Shown: in pieces, positions 25,174-34,472 of the stretch | Position numbering within the stretch: the first letter of the stretch is position 1 | How the letters are laid out: every line of letters starts with the position of its first letter | Source of the DNA: Solibacillus cecembensis | GTDB lineage: Bacteria > Bacillota > Bacilli > Bacillales_A > Planococcaceae | Direction: 5' to 3' | Assembly (NCBI RefSeq): GCF_001439635.1 | Contig: NZ_LMBZ01000024.1 | Location: 1-64,000, forward strand | DNA: 64,000 nucleotides | Notes under the pieces: generated by a model | Told to the model about the DNA's origin: nothing | The model's database searches: none | The model's input: the letters and a program-made list of their open reading frames with translations, nothing else | Made by a program: the position numbers and the translations under genes

Positions 25174-26790
25174 CTAAATAACTGAGTATGACTGTTCGTA
25201 AACGACTTCACCATCAATCATTGTTAATTCGACACCTATATCTTTAATATTGGAAGATTTCGTTGAAAGTATTGAACGGTCCAAGACAATTAAGTCCGCT
25301 AGCTTACCTACTTCTAGGCTACCTTTTATCTGTTCATCAAAACTTGCATAGGCTGCATTATACGTATATAGCCTAATTGCTTCTAATAGTGTAATTTGTT
25401 GTTGTTGTCCGAACGGGATGCCCGACTTAACTTCTCGGTTGACTGATGTATGAATTCCTAAAAAAGGATCGTATGATGTAACAGGTGCATCAGACCCTGC
25501 AGCAGCTATCACCCCTTGGTCAATAAAGTCTCTAGCAGGGTACATAAAGTTAGTTCGCTCTCCATAATCTTGAAGGTAGCTTTCCCCAAATTCATATGGG
25601 AAAGGCGGGTTCGGAATTGGAATCATTTGCAACTCTTTCATACGAGCTTGTAAATCTGGAGTTGAAATGCCCGCATGTTCGATACGGTGTCTATGATTGT
25701 CTCTTGGTGATTCTTTTAATGCACGTTCAATAACATTTAAATACATTTCAATAGCCTTATCGCCCTGTGCATGTACGGTAACTTGGTAGCCCCGTTTATG
25801 TGCTTCTCCAAGTACTTCATATAATTCTTCTTCAGAATAATATAAAATACCGCAATCATTTGGATTGCTCGTATACCCTTCTCTCGTTGCAATTGTAGGG
25901 CCGGTACTACTACCATCAGTGAATAGTTTAGCCGGGCCGATTTTAAAGAAGTCATTACCGGTTCCGGTTACGACGCCTGCCTTTAACATATTTAGCGTAA
26001 ATTGCTTACAATCATTTACGGTACCAATCATTGCATAAATTCGAATTTTCAAATCACTACGATGAGAAGCAAGTTGCATCAAGCGAAAGCTTTCTTGATC
26101 GAACGTTCCAGCATCGTGAATACTCGTTATCCCTTTTTCAATGAAATGTTGCTGTGCAATTTGCATCGCTTGTTCCAATTCCTCAGGCGTATAACGAGCA
26201 AATTCATTAAATCGCATAAAAGAATTTTCCATGAGACGGCCTGTTAATCTTCCCAAAGAATCTTTTTCAATAATGCCACCTTGAGGATTGGGTGTGTGTT
26301 CATCAATTTTGGCTAATTTTAATGCAGCGCTATTCGCTATCCCTATGTGTCCACAAGTACGATTTATAATTATTGGGTGATCTGTAGAGATAGCATCTAG
26401 CTCTTGTAAAGTTGGATAGCGTTGTTCTTTAATAAATTTTTCATTATAACCCCAAGCGCGAATCCAATTGCCTTTAGAAGTTGTTTTCACTCGTTCTGAA
26501 ATGGCTGTCAGTAAATCTTCAATTGATAGAATAGCAGGATCTTTACAACTAATACTGAGTTGATTTACCCCGTATGGTACTAAATGTAAATGTGCATCTA
26601 TTAATCCAGGCATTAATGTTTTTCCATTTAAGTCTATTACTTTTGTGTTCGAGTCGATTAACTGTTCAATTTCTACAGTAGAACCAACTGCTATTATTTT
26701 GTTCCCCGAAATCGCAATTGCTTGTTTCACCGCGTCATTATTATCAACTGTAATGACTTCCCCATTTAAAAATACAACAGTAGCATTCAT
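25174..26790 (-). CDS. Amidohydrolase, YtcJ-like (copy 2)
   Basis: A 538-residue paralogue of the gene at 23244-24860, of identical length and with all metal-binding motifs kept (DAHLHLVPYG, HAQGDKA, HRIEHAG, SDAPV). Substitutions cluster modestly in the N-terminal third (LSISCKDPAILSIEDLLTA versus LNFSCKDPAIQSIEDVLSS) and near the active site (HRIEHAG versus HRIEHCG), which may mean a shifted substrate range. ATG 26790 follows GGGGAGGAATATAA. Its former nitrilase partner is reduced to a fragment, so it is now monocistronic with its own terminator. Confidence 0.9.
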   Translation of the reverse strand: MNATVVFLNGEVITVDNNDAVKQAIAISGNKIIAVGSTVEIEQLIDSNTKVIDLNGKTLMPGLIDAHLHLVPYGVNQLSISCKDPAILSIEDLLTAISERVKTTSKGNWIRAWGYNEKFIKEQRYPTLQELDAISTDHPIIINRTCGHIGIANSAALKLAKIDEHTPNPQGGIIEKDSLGRLTGRLMENSFMRFNEFARYTPEELEQAMQIAQQHFIEKGITSIHDAGTFDQESFRLMQLASHRSDLKIRIYAMIGTVNDCKQFTLNMLKAGVVTGTGNDFFKIGPAKLFTDGSSTGPTIATREGYTSNPNDCGILYYSEEELYEVLGEAHKRGYQVTVHAQGDKAIEMYLNVIERALKESPRDNHRHRIEHAGISTPDLQARMKELQMIPIPNPPFPYEFGESYLQDYGERTNFMYPARDFIDQGVIAAAGSDAPVTSYDPFLGIHTSVNREVKSGIPFGQQQQITLLEAIRLYTYNAAYASFDEQIKGSLEVGKLADLIVLDRSILSTKSSNIKDIGVELTMIDGEVVYEQSYSVI

Positions 26791-26894
26791 TTATATTCCT
26801 CCCCATCTTATAATTACTCTAAATTTATTATTATTTATCATTATTTGAAATATACATAATGTTAAATAGAGATGCCTCTTAAATGTAGATTAAG

Positions 26895-26937
26895 AAAAAA
26901 TACTATCTATTTCTTGATGTTTGAAATAGATAGTATT
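26895..26937 (-). terminator. Terminator upstream of amidohydrolase copy 2
   Basis: Perfect 15-bp stem AATACTATCTATTTC/GAAATAGATAGTATT with a 9-base loop and six T on the minus strand. It ends transcripts coming from the alcohol dehydrogenase side. Confidence 0.85.
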
Positions 26938-27212
26938 GGTTATAGTTTGGCTATATTAATCCTTGTCACTTGGGAAAGCAAATGTAGATTCTGTATCAGC
27001 GGAAAATGCTTAGATAGTGAAAATAAACAATCTCCTTTTCAGCGTTCCCTAGCCCTAATAAAAGAAAGTGCTGGGAACTTTTTGCTAGTATTCTGTGAAA
27101 TTTTCACCAGGTATCACCAGGTGGATGGCTTGTATCGCCTTGTCCAAAATATCTCATGTAAAGCTTTTTCTACCTCAAGGGTAATCGACGTTGAGATAAA
27201 TCGCTTTTAAGT
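26938..27212. other. Non-coding region between terminator and alcohol dehydrogenase
   Basis: It carries a third partial copy of the duplicated unit end (GCAAATGTAGATTCTG, 26978-26993), a hairpin GTTCCC-AGC/GCT-GGGAAC near 27044-27077 and a short direct repeat TCACCAGGTATCACCAGGT near 27106-27124. The minus strand carries a short protein-like string (SITLEVEKALHEIFWTRRY) that I could not identify. Confidence 0.5.
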
Positions 27213-28265
27213 TTACCACTTATTAACAACGGTAACGCCCATATTAGCATACGTCCCCATAGATTCAATTACACTTCCAGCTTCTTCTATAGATATTGTT
27301 TGAGTTACTAAATCTTTAGGTCTTAAAATGCCATTTTCAATCATTCTTAACATTTGAGGTAGCTTTGGTGCTTGCATACCATAAGAGCCCACAATCTGTA
27401 TTTCATTAACGACAATTTGATCAATAGGAACGGGAATCATTCCTTTTTCATTACTAGTCGTTAATCCTATTTGTAAATGGCGTCCTCTTTTAGCTAAACT
27501 ATTTATAGATGATTGACAAGTTTCAGTTATTCCAAGAGCATCCACTGACACGTGTGCCCCGCCTTTTGTTAATTCTTTAATCAATTCTGCAGCATTTTCT
27601 TTTTTTGAATTGACTGTGGCTACAGCACCTAATTTCTTTGCAAACGCTAATTTTTCATCACTAATATCAACTGCTATAGCGTGTGCTCCTAAGGCTGTAA
27701 TTATTTGAATTGCAGATAGGCCAACTCCCCCACAACCATGCACAGCAACCCATTCCCCCGGTCTTACTTGTGCTTGGTCAGCAACCCCGTGAAATGCCGT
27801 CATAAATCGACATCCTATACTTGCTGCCTCTACAAAGTCCATACTTTCTGGTAAAATTACTAGATTGGTATCCGCATTAGGGATATGAACAAATTTTCCG
27901 TATCCACCCCACATCGTGATTCCAGGTAACGTAATGTTATCGCAAACATTATGGTGTCCAGCTTGACACATTGGACATGTGCCATCACCTTGAGTAAATG
28001 GAACAGTCACTCTGTCACCTTTCTTGAACCTTGTAACATCTTTCCCGACATCTTCTATGACCCCACAAAATTCGTGTCCCATTATATGAGGAAGAGGAGT
28101 TTCGCCTCCGAGCCAATTCCAATGCCCTAACCAGGTGTGCCAATCACTTCTGCAAACTCCGTTAGCTTCAACGCGAATAATTACTCCATTTGCTGTATTG
28201 GTTGGATCTGGCATATTTCTTACAACTAATGGCTTGCCGAGTTCTTCTAGGACAAGTGCTTTCAT
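27213..28265 (-). CDS. Zinc-dependent alcohol dehydrogenase (MDR family)
   Basis: 350 residues from ATG 28265 (MKALVLEELGKPLVVR) behind AAAGGTGGGG; a GTG four codons upstream overlaps that site. Catalytic zinc ligands are in NGVCRSDWHTW and MGHEF; the structural zinc site is the C-x2-C-x-AGHHNVC cluster (CPMCQAGHHNVC). The nucleotide-binding motif is HGCGGVGLSAIQI. It oxidises an alcohol or reduces an aldehyde with NAD(P). It neighbours a cupin, a MATE exporter and an aldehyde dehydrogenase, so an alcohol-aldehyde-acid route is plausible. The substrate is unknown. Confidence 0.92.
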   Translation of the reverse strand: MKALVLEELGKPLVVRNMPDPTNTANGVIIRVEANGVCRSDWHTWLGHWNWLGGETPLPHIMGHEFCGVIEDVGKDVTRFKKGDRVTVPFTQGDGTCPMCQAGHHNVCDNITLPGITMWGGYGKFVHIPNADTNLVILPESMDFVEAASIGCRFMTAFHGVADQAQVRPGEWVAVHGCGGVGLSAIQIITALGAHAIAVDISDEKLAFAKKLGAVATVNSKKENAAELIKELTKGGAHVSVDALGITETCQSSINSLAKRGRHLQIGLTTSNEKGMIPVPIDQIVVNEIQIVGSYGMQAPKLPQMLRMIENGILRPKDLVTQTISIEEAGSVIESMGTYANMGVTVVNKW

Positions 28266-28338
28266 TAAAATCCCCACCTTTAATTTTTTATTAATTTTAA
28301 ATGTTCAGATTTTTAAAGTTATTAGCTTGCCTCTTCTT

Positions 28339-28653
28339 TCATTTGTTACTTCCATGAGAACCTTCCAATATTAATTTTAAATCGATTTTAGAGTTTAATA
28401 TAAAATTCTTTTTTACAAGGACAGGACAATCCCATTCACAGACAAGATCTTTAGCTAAAGAAGCTACCCATCCCTTCGTAAGATGATATTTTTTTCCGTC
28501 AACGGTAATGAACACTTCTCCATCTGTTACATAAAAAATCTCGTGGTCTTCTAGGTGCCACATTCCTTTATCCGTTTCACCTATCCATGGTTCCCACGCA
28601 TCAACACTTAGTTGTTTAGCTTCTTCATCTGTTACTTCTCTCGCAAAAAACAT
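28339..28653 (-). CDS. Cupin-domain protein
   Basis: 104 residues, a single small beta-barrel of the Cupin_3 (DUF861) type: WEPWIGETDKGMWHLEDHEIFYVTDGEVFITVDGKKYHLTKGWVASLAKD. The E-x-FYVTDGEVFITVDG strand pair is characteristic. These proteins often belong to amino-acid or sugar-derivative catabolism and help aldehyde or ureide turnover. I use ATG 28653 behind AAAGAGAGATG; an ATG three codons upstream is alternative. It lies in a string of same-strand genes between a MATE exporter and the alcohol dehydrogenase. Confidence 0.8.
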   Translation of the reverse strand: MFFAREVTDEEAKQLSVDAWEPWIGETDKGMWHLEDHEIFYVTDGEVFITVDGKKYHLTKGWVASLAKDLVCEWDCPVLVKKNFILNSKIDLKLILEGSHGSNK

Positions 28654-28692
28654 TATTAACATCTCTCTTTCATTTGATAGATTAGCAGAGTT

Positions 28693-30153
28693 CTATAAAC
28701 TTAGCTTCTTCGTAGTCATTTCATTTAAATAGTTGAACTCCTTATTCGTACTCTTTTCATTTAAATATTTGAATTCCTTTTTAATAAAATAAAGGGCGAT
28801 GAGAACACCAGGAATTTCTGCTACGGGGAATGAGTACCAGATACCTTCCACACCCCAGAATTTCGGAAAGATAAACATTAACGGGAACGCAAACACTACC
28901 ATTTTACTTACAATAATAAATGTTGCTGTCCAGTTTCTCTCCTGTGCTTCGTAATAGCCTGAGATAAGCATACTAATGGCATTAAATGTAAAAAATAAAT
29001 TGAAAACGATAGTTGTCCAGACACCTAGTTGATGTAATTCTGGATCTCCGCCAGCAAAAAACGTAACTATTGGATCCGCAAAAATGATGAGCATAGCAGT
29101 AGAAATGACAAAGAATGTTGTCGTAAAAATGAGTCCGAACTTGATGGCCTCTTTAACACGATCATAATTACCAGCACCGTAGTTATAACTAATGATTGGT
29201 TGAAGTCCTGTCATTGCACCGAGCGCTGCTAAGGAAAGCAGGTTTGTAACATAGCCGTTTTGAATGGTGAAAGCTGCTACATGCAATCCGCCACCGTGTT
29301 CTTGAAGTAAATTATTCATGAAAATGATGGCAAAAAACATCATAAGTAGACTTGAAAAAGAGGCAAATCCCGTCCAAGCTACTTCACCGATTTTTTTGAG
29401 TTGAATCTTAATATCTTTCATTTTTGGCTTCAACTTTGTTTTACCAAACCAAAAATAAAATATTAGTAGAGCAGGAATTGATTGAGCAATTGTGTTACCC
29501 CATGATGACCCCATCATACCCATGTCAAGTTTCGTAACCATTACCCATTCTACAACTACGGCAACAACAGCGGCCACTATCCAACTGTTCATGGATAATA
29601 TAGGTTTTTCGTCGATATTAGTTAAAATACTAAGTACAACAGCTAATATCGTTATAGGCAGTGAAATCCATAATAGACGGCTGTATTCTATCGCATAAGG
29701 AAGAGACTCACTGCTTGCCCCAAATAATAGCATCAATTCTTTTTCATAGATCAATCCTAATACAGCTATCAAAGTAGAAAAAATTAGTGTGAACCACAGG
29801 GTTTGACCCATTATTGATCTAGCTTCTTCTACCTTCCTTTTACCTAGTCGGAGAGAAATAACTGCTCCAGCTCCTATTCCAAAAAGAACACCTACCATAC
29901 GAGTAATAACCATAACTGTAAAACCAATTCCTATCCCTTCCATTTCTAAAACCGAAAAATAGCCGACGAAATGGCCATCAATAAGGGCAAAAAAACCAAG
30001 ACTCAAGTTAGCCATAATTCCTGCTAAAGCAAACCTAAAATACAGTGAAGGAATACTTTTTGTTCCTAGTATTGAATCCTTCTCCAAGTTATTTAATACT
30101 TCTCCTTGATCTTCCTTTAGAGAATGGCGATTTTCTTTATCTCCCATAGGCAT
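28693..30153 (-). CDS. MATE-family efflux transporter
   Basis: 486 residues with 12 predicted membrane helices in two similar halves (first half from about residue 35, second from about 245), and the MATE-like GIGAGAVISLRLGKRKVEEA and GAMTGLQPIISYNYGAGNYDRVKEA segments in matching positions. MATE proteins export cationic or toxic organic compounds in exchange for sodium or protons. Start ATG 30153 follows AGGAGGATATGCCT. In this gene cluster it may export a toxic intermediate or amine; that is inference. Confidence 0.9.
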   Translation of the reverse strand: MPMGDKENRHSLKEDQGEVLNNLEKDSILGTKSIPSLYFRFALAGIMANLSLGFFALIDGHFVGYFSVLEMEGIGIGFTVMVITRMVGVLFGIGAGAVISLRLGKRKVEEARSIMGQTLWFTLIFSTLIAVLGLIYEKELMLLFGASSESLPYAIEYSRLLWISLPITILAVVLSILTNIDEKPILSMNSWIVAAVVAVVVEWVMVTKLDMGMMGSSWGNTIAQSIPALLIFYFWFGKTKLKPKMKDIKIQLKKIGEVAWTGFASFSSLLMMFFAIIFMNNLLQEHGGGLHVAAFTIQNGYVTNLLSLAALGAMTGLQPIISYNYGAGNYDRVKEAIKFGLIFTTTFFVISTAMLIIFADPIVTFFAGGDPELHQLGVWTTIVFNLFFTFNAISMLISGYYEAQERNWTATFIIVSKMVVFAFPLMFIFPKFWGVEGIWYSFPVAEIPGVLIALYFIKKEFKYLNEKSTNKEFNYLNEMTTKKLSL

Positions 30154-30191
30154 ATCCTCCTATTTATTCGATTTTATTAGCAAGTTAATCT

Positions 30192-31664
30192 CTAATTTTC
30201 ATACCAACCTACAGGATTAGCTTTCTGATGAATATTAATCTGCTTCAATTCCATAAAGTGTTCCAATCCAGCAGTACCCAATGCTCGGCCAATTCCACTT
30301 TGCTTATACCCTCCCCAAGGACTATCAATATAAGCTAAGTGATAAGCGTTTATCCAGGTAATTCCTGCTCGTAATTTACTAACCACACGTCTTGCGCGAT
30401 CCATATCTTCCGTAAATACAGCAGCCGCTAATCCATAAATGGAATCATTCGCTTTTCGGATTGCTTCTTCCTCATCTTTAAATTTCTCTATAACAAGAAC
30501 TGGACCAAAAATTTCTTCCTTAACAATACGCATGTTCGAATTTACATTTGCAAAGATTGTTGGAGCGACAAAAAATCCTTGTTCAAGCCCATTTTCCGTT
30601 ATGCGATTACCACCGCATACTAATCTTGCGCCTTCTTCAATTCCAACTTTAATGTATTGTAAAACCTCATTCATATGAGACTCACTTGTAAGTGCCCCCA
30701 TTTCAATGACCTCACTTTCCCCATTACCAACTGCAATCTTGTTTGCACGTTCTGCCAATCTCTCTACAAATCGATCGTAAATAGTCTCATGTACTAGTAA
30801 ACGTGAAGCAGCTGTACAAACTTGACCCGCATTGTGGAAAATTCCAAACATTGCATTATCGACTGCCGTTTCAAAATCCACATCATCAAATACTATTAAT
30901 GGTGATTTTCCCCCCAGCTCAAGCGTGACATTTTTCATATTGCCAGCAGCAGCACGCAATATGCTTTGTCCCGCTGTTGTTCCGCCGGTAAGGGTTACCT
31001 GATCAACATCAAAACTCTCAGCAAGCTCGTTCCCCATTTTGGACCCAGGTCCTAAAATCAAGTTGGCCACACCTGCTGGAAGACCGACCTCTTCAAAAAT
31101 TTCAAATAATTTGTATACGCTTACAGGAGTAACTTCAGCAGGCTTTAGTACAACTGTATTTCCTGCGGCAAGGGCCGGCGCAATAGACTGAGCAGCTATC
31201 ATAAGTGGAAAGTTCCATGGGATAATTAAACCACAAACACCTATCGGTTCCTGCGTAATAATCGTTTCCGAAGAATCCGCGCGGGTATAGGAATTCTCTT
31301 TAATAAGTTTAATCTGGTCTGCATAATAGCGGAAGATTTGAATAGTAGCAGGGATATCCACATTTGTCGTTGCACGAATAACCTTACCGTTATTTTCCGT
31401 TTCCAAGAGTGCTATTTCTGCCGCCTTTTCTTCAAGACGATCTGCTATCTTATAAAGGTAATTCGCTCTTTCATCTACTGATAAATTTGACCAGATGCCG
31501 CTATCAAACGCTCCACGAGCTGCCTTGATTGCTAATTTTGTATCTTCTACTGTTCCACTAACAGCCGAAGCCATCACCTCTCCAGTTGCTGGATTTAAAA
31601 TGTCTTTTCTTCCACCTGCTAACGAATCTCTCCATTCCCCATCAATAAACATGTTAATTCTCAT
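30192..31664 (-). CDS. Aldehyde dehydrogenase (gamma-aminobutyraldehyde/betaine-aldehyde type)
   Basis: 490 residues of the NAD-dependent ALDH superfamily. Catalytic Cys is in GQVCTAASR, the general-base Glu in LELGGKSPL, the oxyanion Asn in PWNFPL, and the C-terminal DSPWGGYKQSGIGR is conserved. Subfamily features resemble PuuC/betaine-aldehyde or 4-aminobutyraldehyde dehydrogenases. It is next to a PuuB-like amine oxidase (13 bases upstream), so the likely pair is amine oxidised to aldehyde and aldehyde oxidised to acid. ATG 31664 follows AGGGAGAGATACGA. The amine itself cannot be fixed from sequence. Confidence 0.92.
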   Translation of the reverse strand: MRINMFIDGEWRDSLAGGRKDILNPATGEVMASAVSGTVEDTKLAIKAARGAFDSGIWSNLSVDERANYLYKIADRLEEKAAEIALLETENNGKVIRATTNVDIPATIQIFRYYADQIKLIKENSYTRADSSETIITQEPIGVCGLIIPWNFPLMIAAQSIAPALAAGNTVVLKPAEVTPVSVYKLFEIFEEVGLPAGVANLILGPGSKMGNELAESFDVDQVTLTGGTTAGQSILRAAAGNMKNVTLELGGKSPLIVFDDVDFETAVDNAMFGIFHNAGQVCTAASRLLVHETIYDRFVERLAERANKIAVGNGESEVIEMGALTSESHMNEVLQYIKVGIEEGARLVCGGNRITENGLEQGFFVAPTIFANVNSNMRIVKEEIFGPVLVIEKFKDEEEAIRKANDSIYGLAAAVFTEDMDRARRVVSKLRAGITWINAYHLAYIDSPWGGYKQSGIGRALGTAGLEHFMELKQINIHQKANPVGWYEN

Positions 31665-31677
31665 TCGTATCTCTCCC

Positions 31678-32964
31678 TTATCTAATTTTATCTAGTACTT
31701 TGAATCCAATATGCGCGAGGTTTACCAACATCGTTTTCTGATTATAAAATGGGATTGTTTTTAAGCGTTCCTTTTCAAAACGATATCCTCCTGCATCTCC
31801 CGTAACAATCCATTGAGCCAATAACTTACCGAACAAAGTGGTCAGCGATGCGCCATGTCCAGAATAACCTGTTGCGAAATAAGCACCTTCTTTAGATCTA
31901 CCTATCACTGGAAAAGTGTCCATAGTTACTCCAATAAATCCACCCCACCGGTAATCGATCTTGCTTCCAGCCAATTTCGGCATCGTTGTAACCATAGCAT
32001 CATAAACACTTTGGTAGACGCTATCTCCTAAGTTTGGTCGGATATCCCCCCCTCCAAAAATCATTCGATTATCAGGTGTACGACGGAAATAGTATAGGAA
32101 ATTACTTGTATCGAAAACCATACGATCTTTAGGTATGATGGTATTCAACAGGGATTCCGGCAGCTGTTCTGTAGCAATTATACGTGCTGAAACAGGGAGT
32201 ACACCTTTGTTTAACTCATTGATGATTTTTCCGGAGTAGCCATCTGTAGCCACGATAATATCCCTCGCAGTAACAACCCCTTTTTCTGTTACTACCTTCA
32301 CGCTTGATTGACCATATTCAATTGACAATGCTTTCGAATGCTCAAAGATTTTCGCACCAACTGATTTAGCAGCTTCTGCCAAACCAATTGCATAGTTCAA
32401 CGGATGGAATGAGTAACTCGAATTGTCAACTAAGCAACCATGGTAAATCGGAGAATCAATCTCTTTATATAGCTGACTTTTATCAAGTACAGTTGATTCA
32501 TATCCGAAAGTTTCATTTAAGTATTCGCTTTCAGCTTTCAATCCTTCAAAGTGTTTCGCCTTGAAAGCTGTTACAATATGACCCGTCTTTCTGAAATCAC
32601 AGTTAATTTGATGCTCTTCTATAATTTCTTTTACTAGTTCAACACTAAGCAATGAAAGATCATTTAGTTGTTTCGCTTCGACAGGTCCATATTTTTTAGA
32701 AAGCTCCTGCATCGTTGGTTTATAGCCTGGTAATACCATTCCACCGTTACGACCGCTTGCACCATATCCAATCGATTCTTGTTCAAGCACAATAACGCTT
32801 CGCCCTAATTTCTGTAAATGATACGCAGAAGAAAGGCCTGTAAATCCTGCACCTATAATGACAACATCTGCCTCTAGATTTTCTTCAAGAGACTTTTCAT
32901 TTTTATAGATGTTTTCAGTCGCTTTCCACAATGAAAGCGTATCCATTCTATCCATTTTATCCAT
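31678..32964 (-). CDS. FAD-dependent amine oxidase, PuuB-like
   Basis: 428 residues of the DAO/PuuB family. The FAD-binding fingerprint GAGFTGLSSAYHL begins at residue 38, followed by GYGASGRNGGMVLPGY, the usual second FAD contact, and near the C-terminus the YRWGGFIGVTMDTFPVIG and GYSGHGASLTTLFG stretches typical of gamma-glutamylputrescine oxidases. It likely oxidises a primary or secondary amine to an aldehyde. ATG 32964 is the first gene of the minus-strand operon facing the MerR gene. Its start has a GGAGAAGAGATAC site. Confidence 0.9.
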   Translation of the reverse strand: MDKMDRMDTLSLWKATENIYKNEKSLEENLEADVVIIGAGFTGLSSAYHLQKLGRSVIVLEQESIGYGASGRNGGMVLPGYKPTMQELSKKYGPVEAKQLNDLSLLSVELVKEIIEEHQINCDFRKTGHIVTAFKAKHFEGLKAESEYLNETFGYESTVLDKSQLYKEIDSPIYHGCLVDNSSYSFHPLNYAIGLAEAAKSVGAKIFEHSKALSIEYGQSSVKVVTEKGVVTARDIIVATDGYSGKIINELNKGVLPVSARIIATEQLPESLLNTIIPKDRMVFDTSNFLYYFRRTPDNRMIFGGGDIRPNLGDSVYQSVYDAMVTTMPKLAGSKIDYRWGGFIGVTMDTFPVIGRSKEGAYFATGYSGHGASLTTLFGKLLAQWIVTGDAGGYRFEKERLKTIPFYNQKTMLVNLAHIGFKVLDKIR

Positions 32965-33104
32965 ATAGTATCTCTTCTCCTTTGTTGACTGATATGTTAT
33001 ATTAATTTTAACTATTCTGACTATTGAGGCTCGTTGGAACTATCATAATATTCGGAGCTAACTCGAAGTCAATAGTCTTTCGTTCATTTTTTAGACACAT
33101 TTAT

Positions 33105-33134
33105 AAAAAAAAATGGAGTAACTCCACTTTTTTT
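33105..33134 (+). promoter_or_regulatory. Palindrome in the MerR leader
   Basis: TGGAGT-A-ACTCCA flanked by runs of A and T lies 16-45 bases before the MerR start. It may be a MerR-type dyad operator, or a weak hairpin in the leader. Confidence 0.4.
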
Positions 33135-33149
33135 ATTGGGGGGAAATCT

Positions 33150-34382
33150 ATGAAAATCGGTACATTTGCAAAGCTTTTCGATGTATCAAACGATACTGTT
33201 CGTTATTACATCGAACTTGGTTTGTTACTTCCGGACAAAAAAAACACCCAGTATCAAATGAATCAATCGAGCCACGATGATATGGCTTTTATTTCCAAGC
33301 TAAAAAAACTCCATTTTTCACTTCAAGAAATACAACAAATTCTATCGTATCAACGCGTGACAAATTTCATGGACCCTGAAGATATCGACTACTATAACAC
33401 CTTGCTACTTGATAAAAAAAATCAACTAATCCAGAAAAAAAAGGAATTATCCAGGGCAATCCAATTAATTGAAAAATCAGTTCATGCCAGTTATTCCGCA
33501 TTCGAAAGGGAAAATTCAACCGGAGTCCCGCTAGCCTTTGTAAATATCCTCTATTGTCCAAAGTGTCACATCCCACTTGAAATGAGGGATGTGTCGATTA
33601 ATAATAATTCCATTCAAAAAGGATGTTTAACTTGTACTTGTAGTTACGAAGCAGTTATTGAGGATGGTATTATCATCACCGCGAACTTGTATGAGATTTC
33701 TCCATATCCGTCCTATTTTTACGACATACAAACAATTAAAGAGATGAATCACGGTATGATAAATTTGTTTGAAAAAAGTAACCTTTGGCTGCAAAAAGCA
33801 CTGCAAAATATCGACTTGAAAAACAAATTAATTGTGGAAACCAACATTGATGCTTTTGTGACCCTACCCAAATACAGTGATAATTTTGACTTGAGTGCAT
33901 CCTATGTATTCAGCGGCTACTCACTTGAGATGCTCAAGAAGGTTAGAAAAAGGATTGAAGATATCAATCCTTTACTTAACGTACTTTATATTTTGAATTC
34001 CGATTTAAACCTGCCATTAAAACCCCATAGTATCGATGTTTTTGTGGACAGTCTTACAACAAATGATTTTTCATTACTCAATCCGCAGTTTCCTATACAA
34101 ATTCTAAAAAACCGCTTCCACAGCGATTCAATCATCGTTGGAGGGTACTCTTATTATGACAGTTCGTCCAAATCATTGAGAAATATTTCATCCATATATC
34201 CAGATTCTCACCAACACATTTTATATCCACATTACTTAGAAGAAAATTTATTAGTTAATGGATTTCAAATAACACAAAACGAAAAGATCGGTTATTGTAC
34301 AGACCCTGGACCTTTTTTTGATTATCATATTAAAGATGAAAAGTTCCACATGTTCATGTATTTAGCCAGTTCGGTAGTATAG
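33150..34382 (+). CDS. MerR-type regulator with RlmA-like C-terminal region
   Basis: 410 residues from ATG 33150 behind GGGGGGAAATCT. Residues 1-70 are a MerR winged helix (KIGTFAKLFDVSNDTVRYYIELGLL) and a coiled-coil dimer helix follows. From about residue 135 comes a zinc-knuckle-like YCPKCHIPLEMRDV ... CLTCTCSYEA, then a region resembling a degraded class I methyltransferase of the RlmA type, with no clear GxGxG motif. MerR proteins sense ligands and bend promoter DNA. It faces the amine-oxidase/aldehyde-dehydrogenase operon, which is its probable target. The fused sensor is unusual. Confidence 0.82.
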   Translation: MKIGTFAKLFDVSNDTVRYYIELGLLLPDKKNTQYQMNQSSHDDMAFISKLKKLHFSLQEIQQILSYQRVTNFMDPEDIDYYNTLLLDKKNQLIQKKKELSRAIQLIEKSVHASYSAFERENSTGVPLAFVNILYCPKCHIPLEMRDVSINNNSIQKGCLTCTCSYEAVIEDGIIITANLYEISPYPSYFYDIQTIKEMNHGMINLFEKSNLWLQKALQNIDLKNKLIVETNIDAFVTLPKYSDNFDLSASYVFSGYSLEMLKKVRKRIEDINPLLNVLYILNSDLNLPLKPHSIDVFVDSLTTNDFSLLNPQFPIQILKNRFHSDSIIVGGYSYYDSSSKSLRNISSIYPDSHQHILYPHYLEENLLVNGFQITQNEKIGYCTDPGPFFDYHIKDEKFHMFMYLASSVV

Positions 34383-34394
34383 AAGATAAAAAAG

Positions 34395-34439
34395 AAGGTG
34401 AAAGCTTGGTAGATTACTTTTCCTACCAACTTTCACCTT
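34395..34439. terminator. Bidirectional terminator between MerR and alanine dehydrogenase genes
   Basis: Long arms AAGGTGAAAG-C-TTGGTAG and CTACCAA-C-TTTCACCTT with one bulged base and a 10-base loop, followed by GTTTTCATTTC on the plus strand. It separates two convergent genes. Confidence 0.8.
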
Positions 34440-34472
34440 GTTTTCATTTCAATTAACATTTTTTCACTTATT

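Noticed and set aside
26997..27210. Short protein-like string SITLEVEKALHEIFWTRRY on the minus strand
   Set aside because: Too short, no start, no family recognised.
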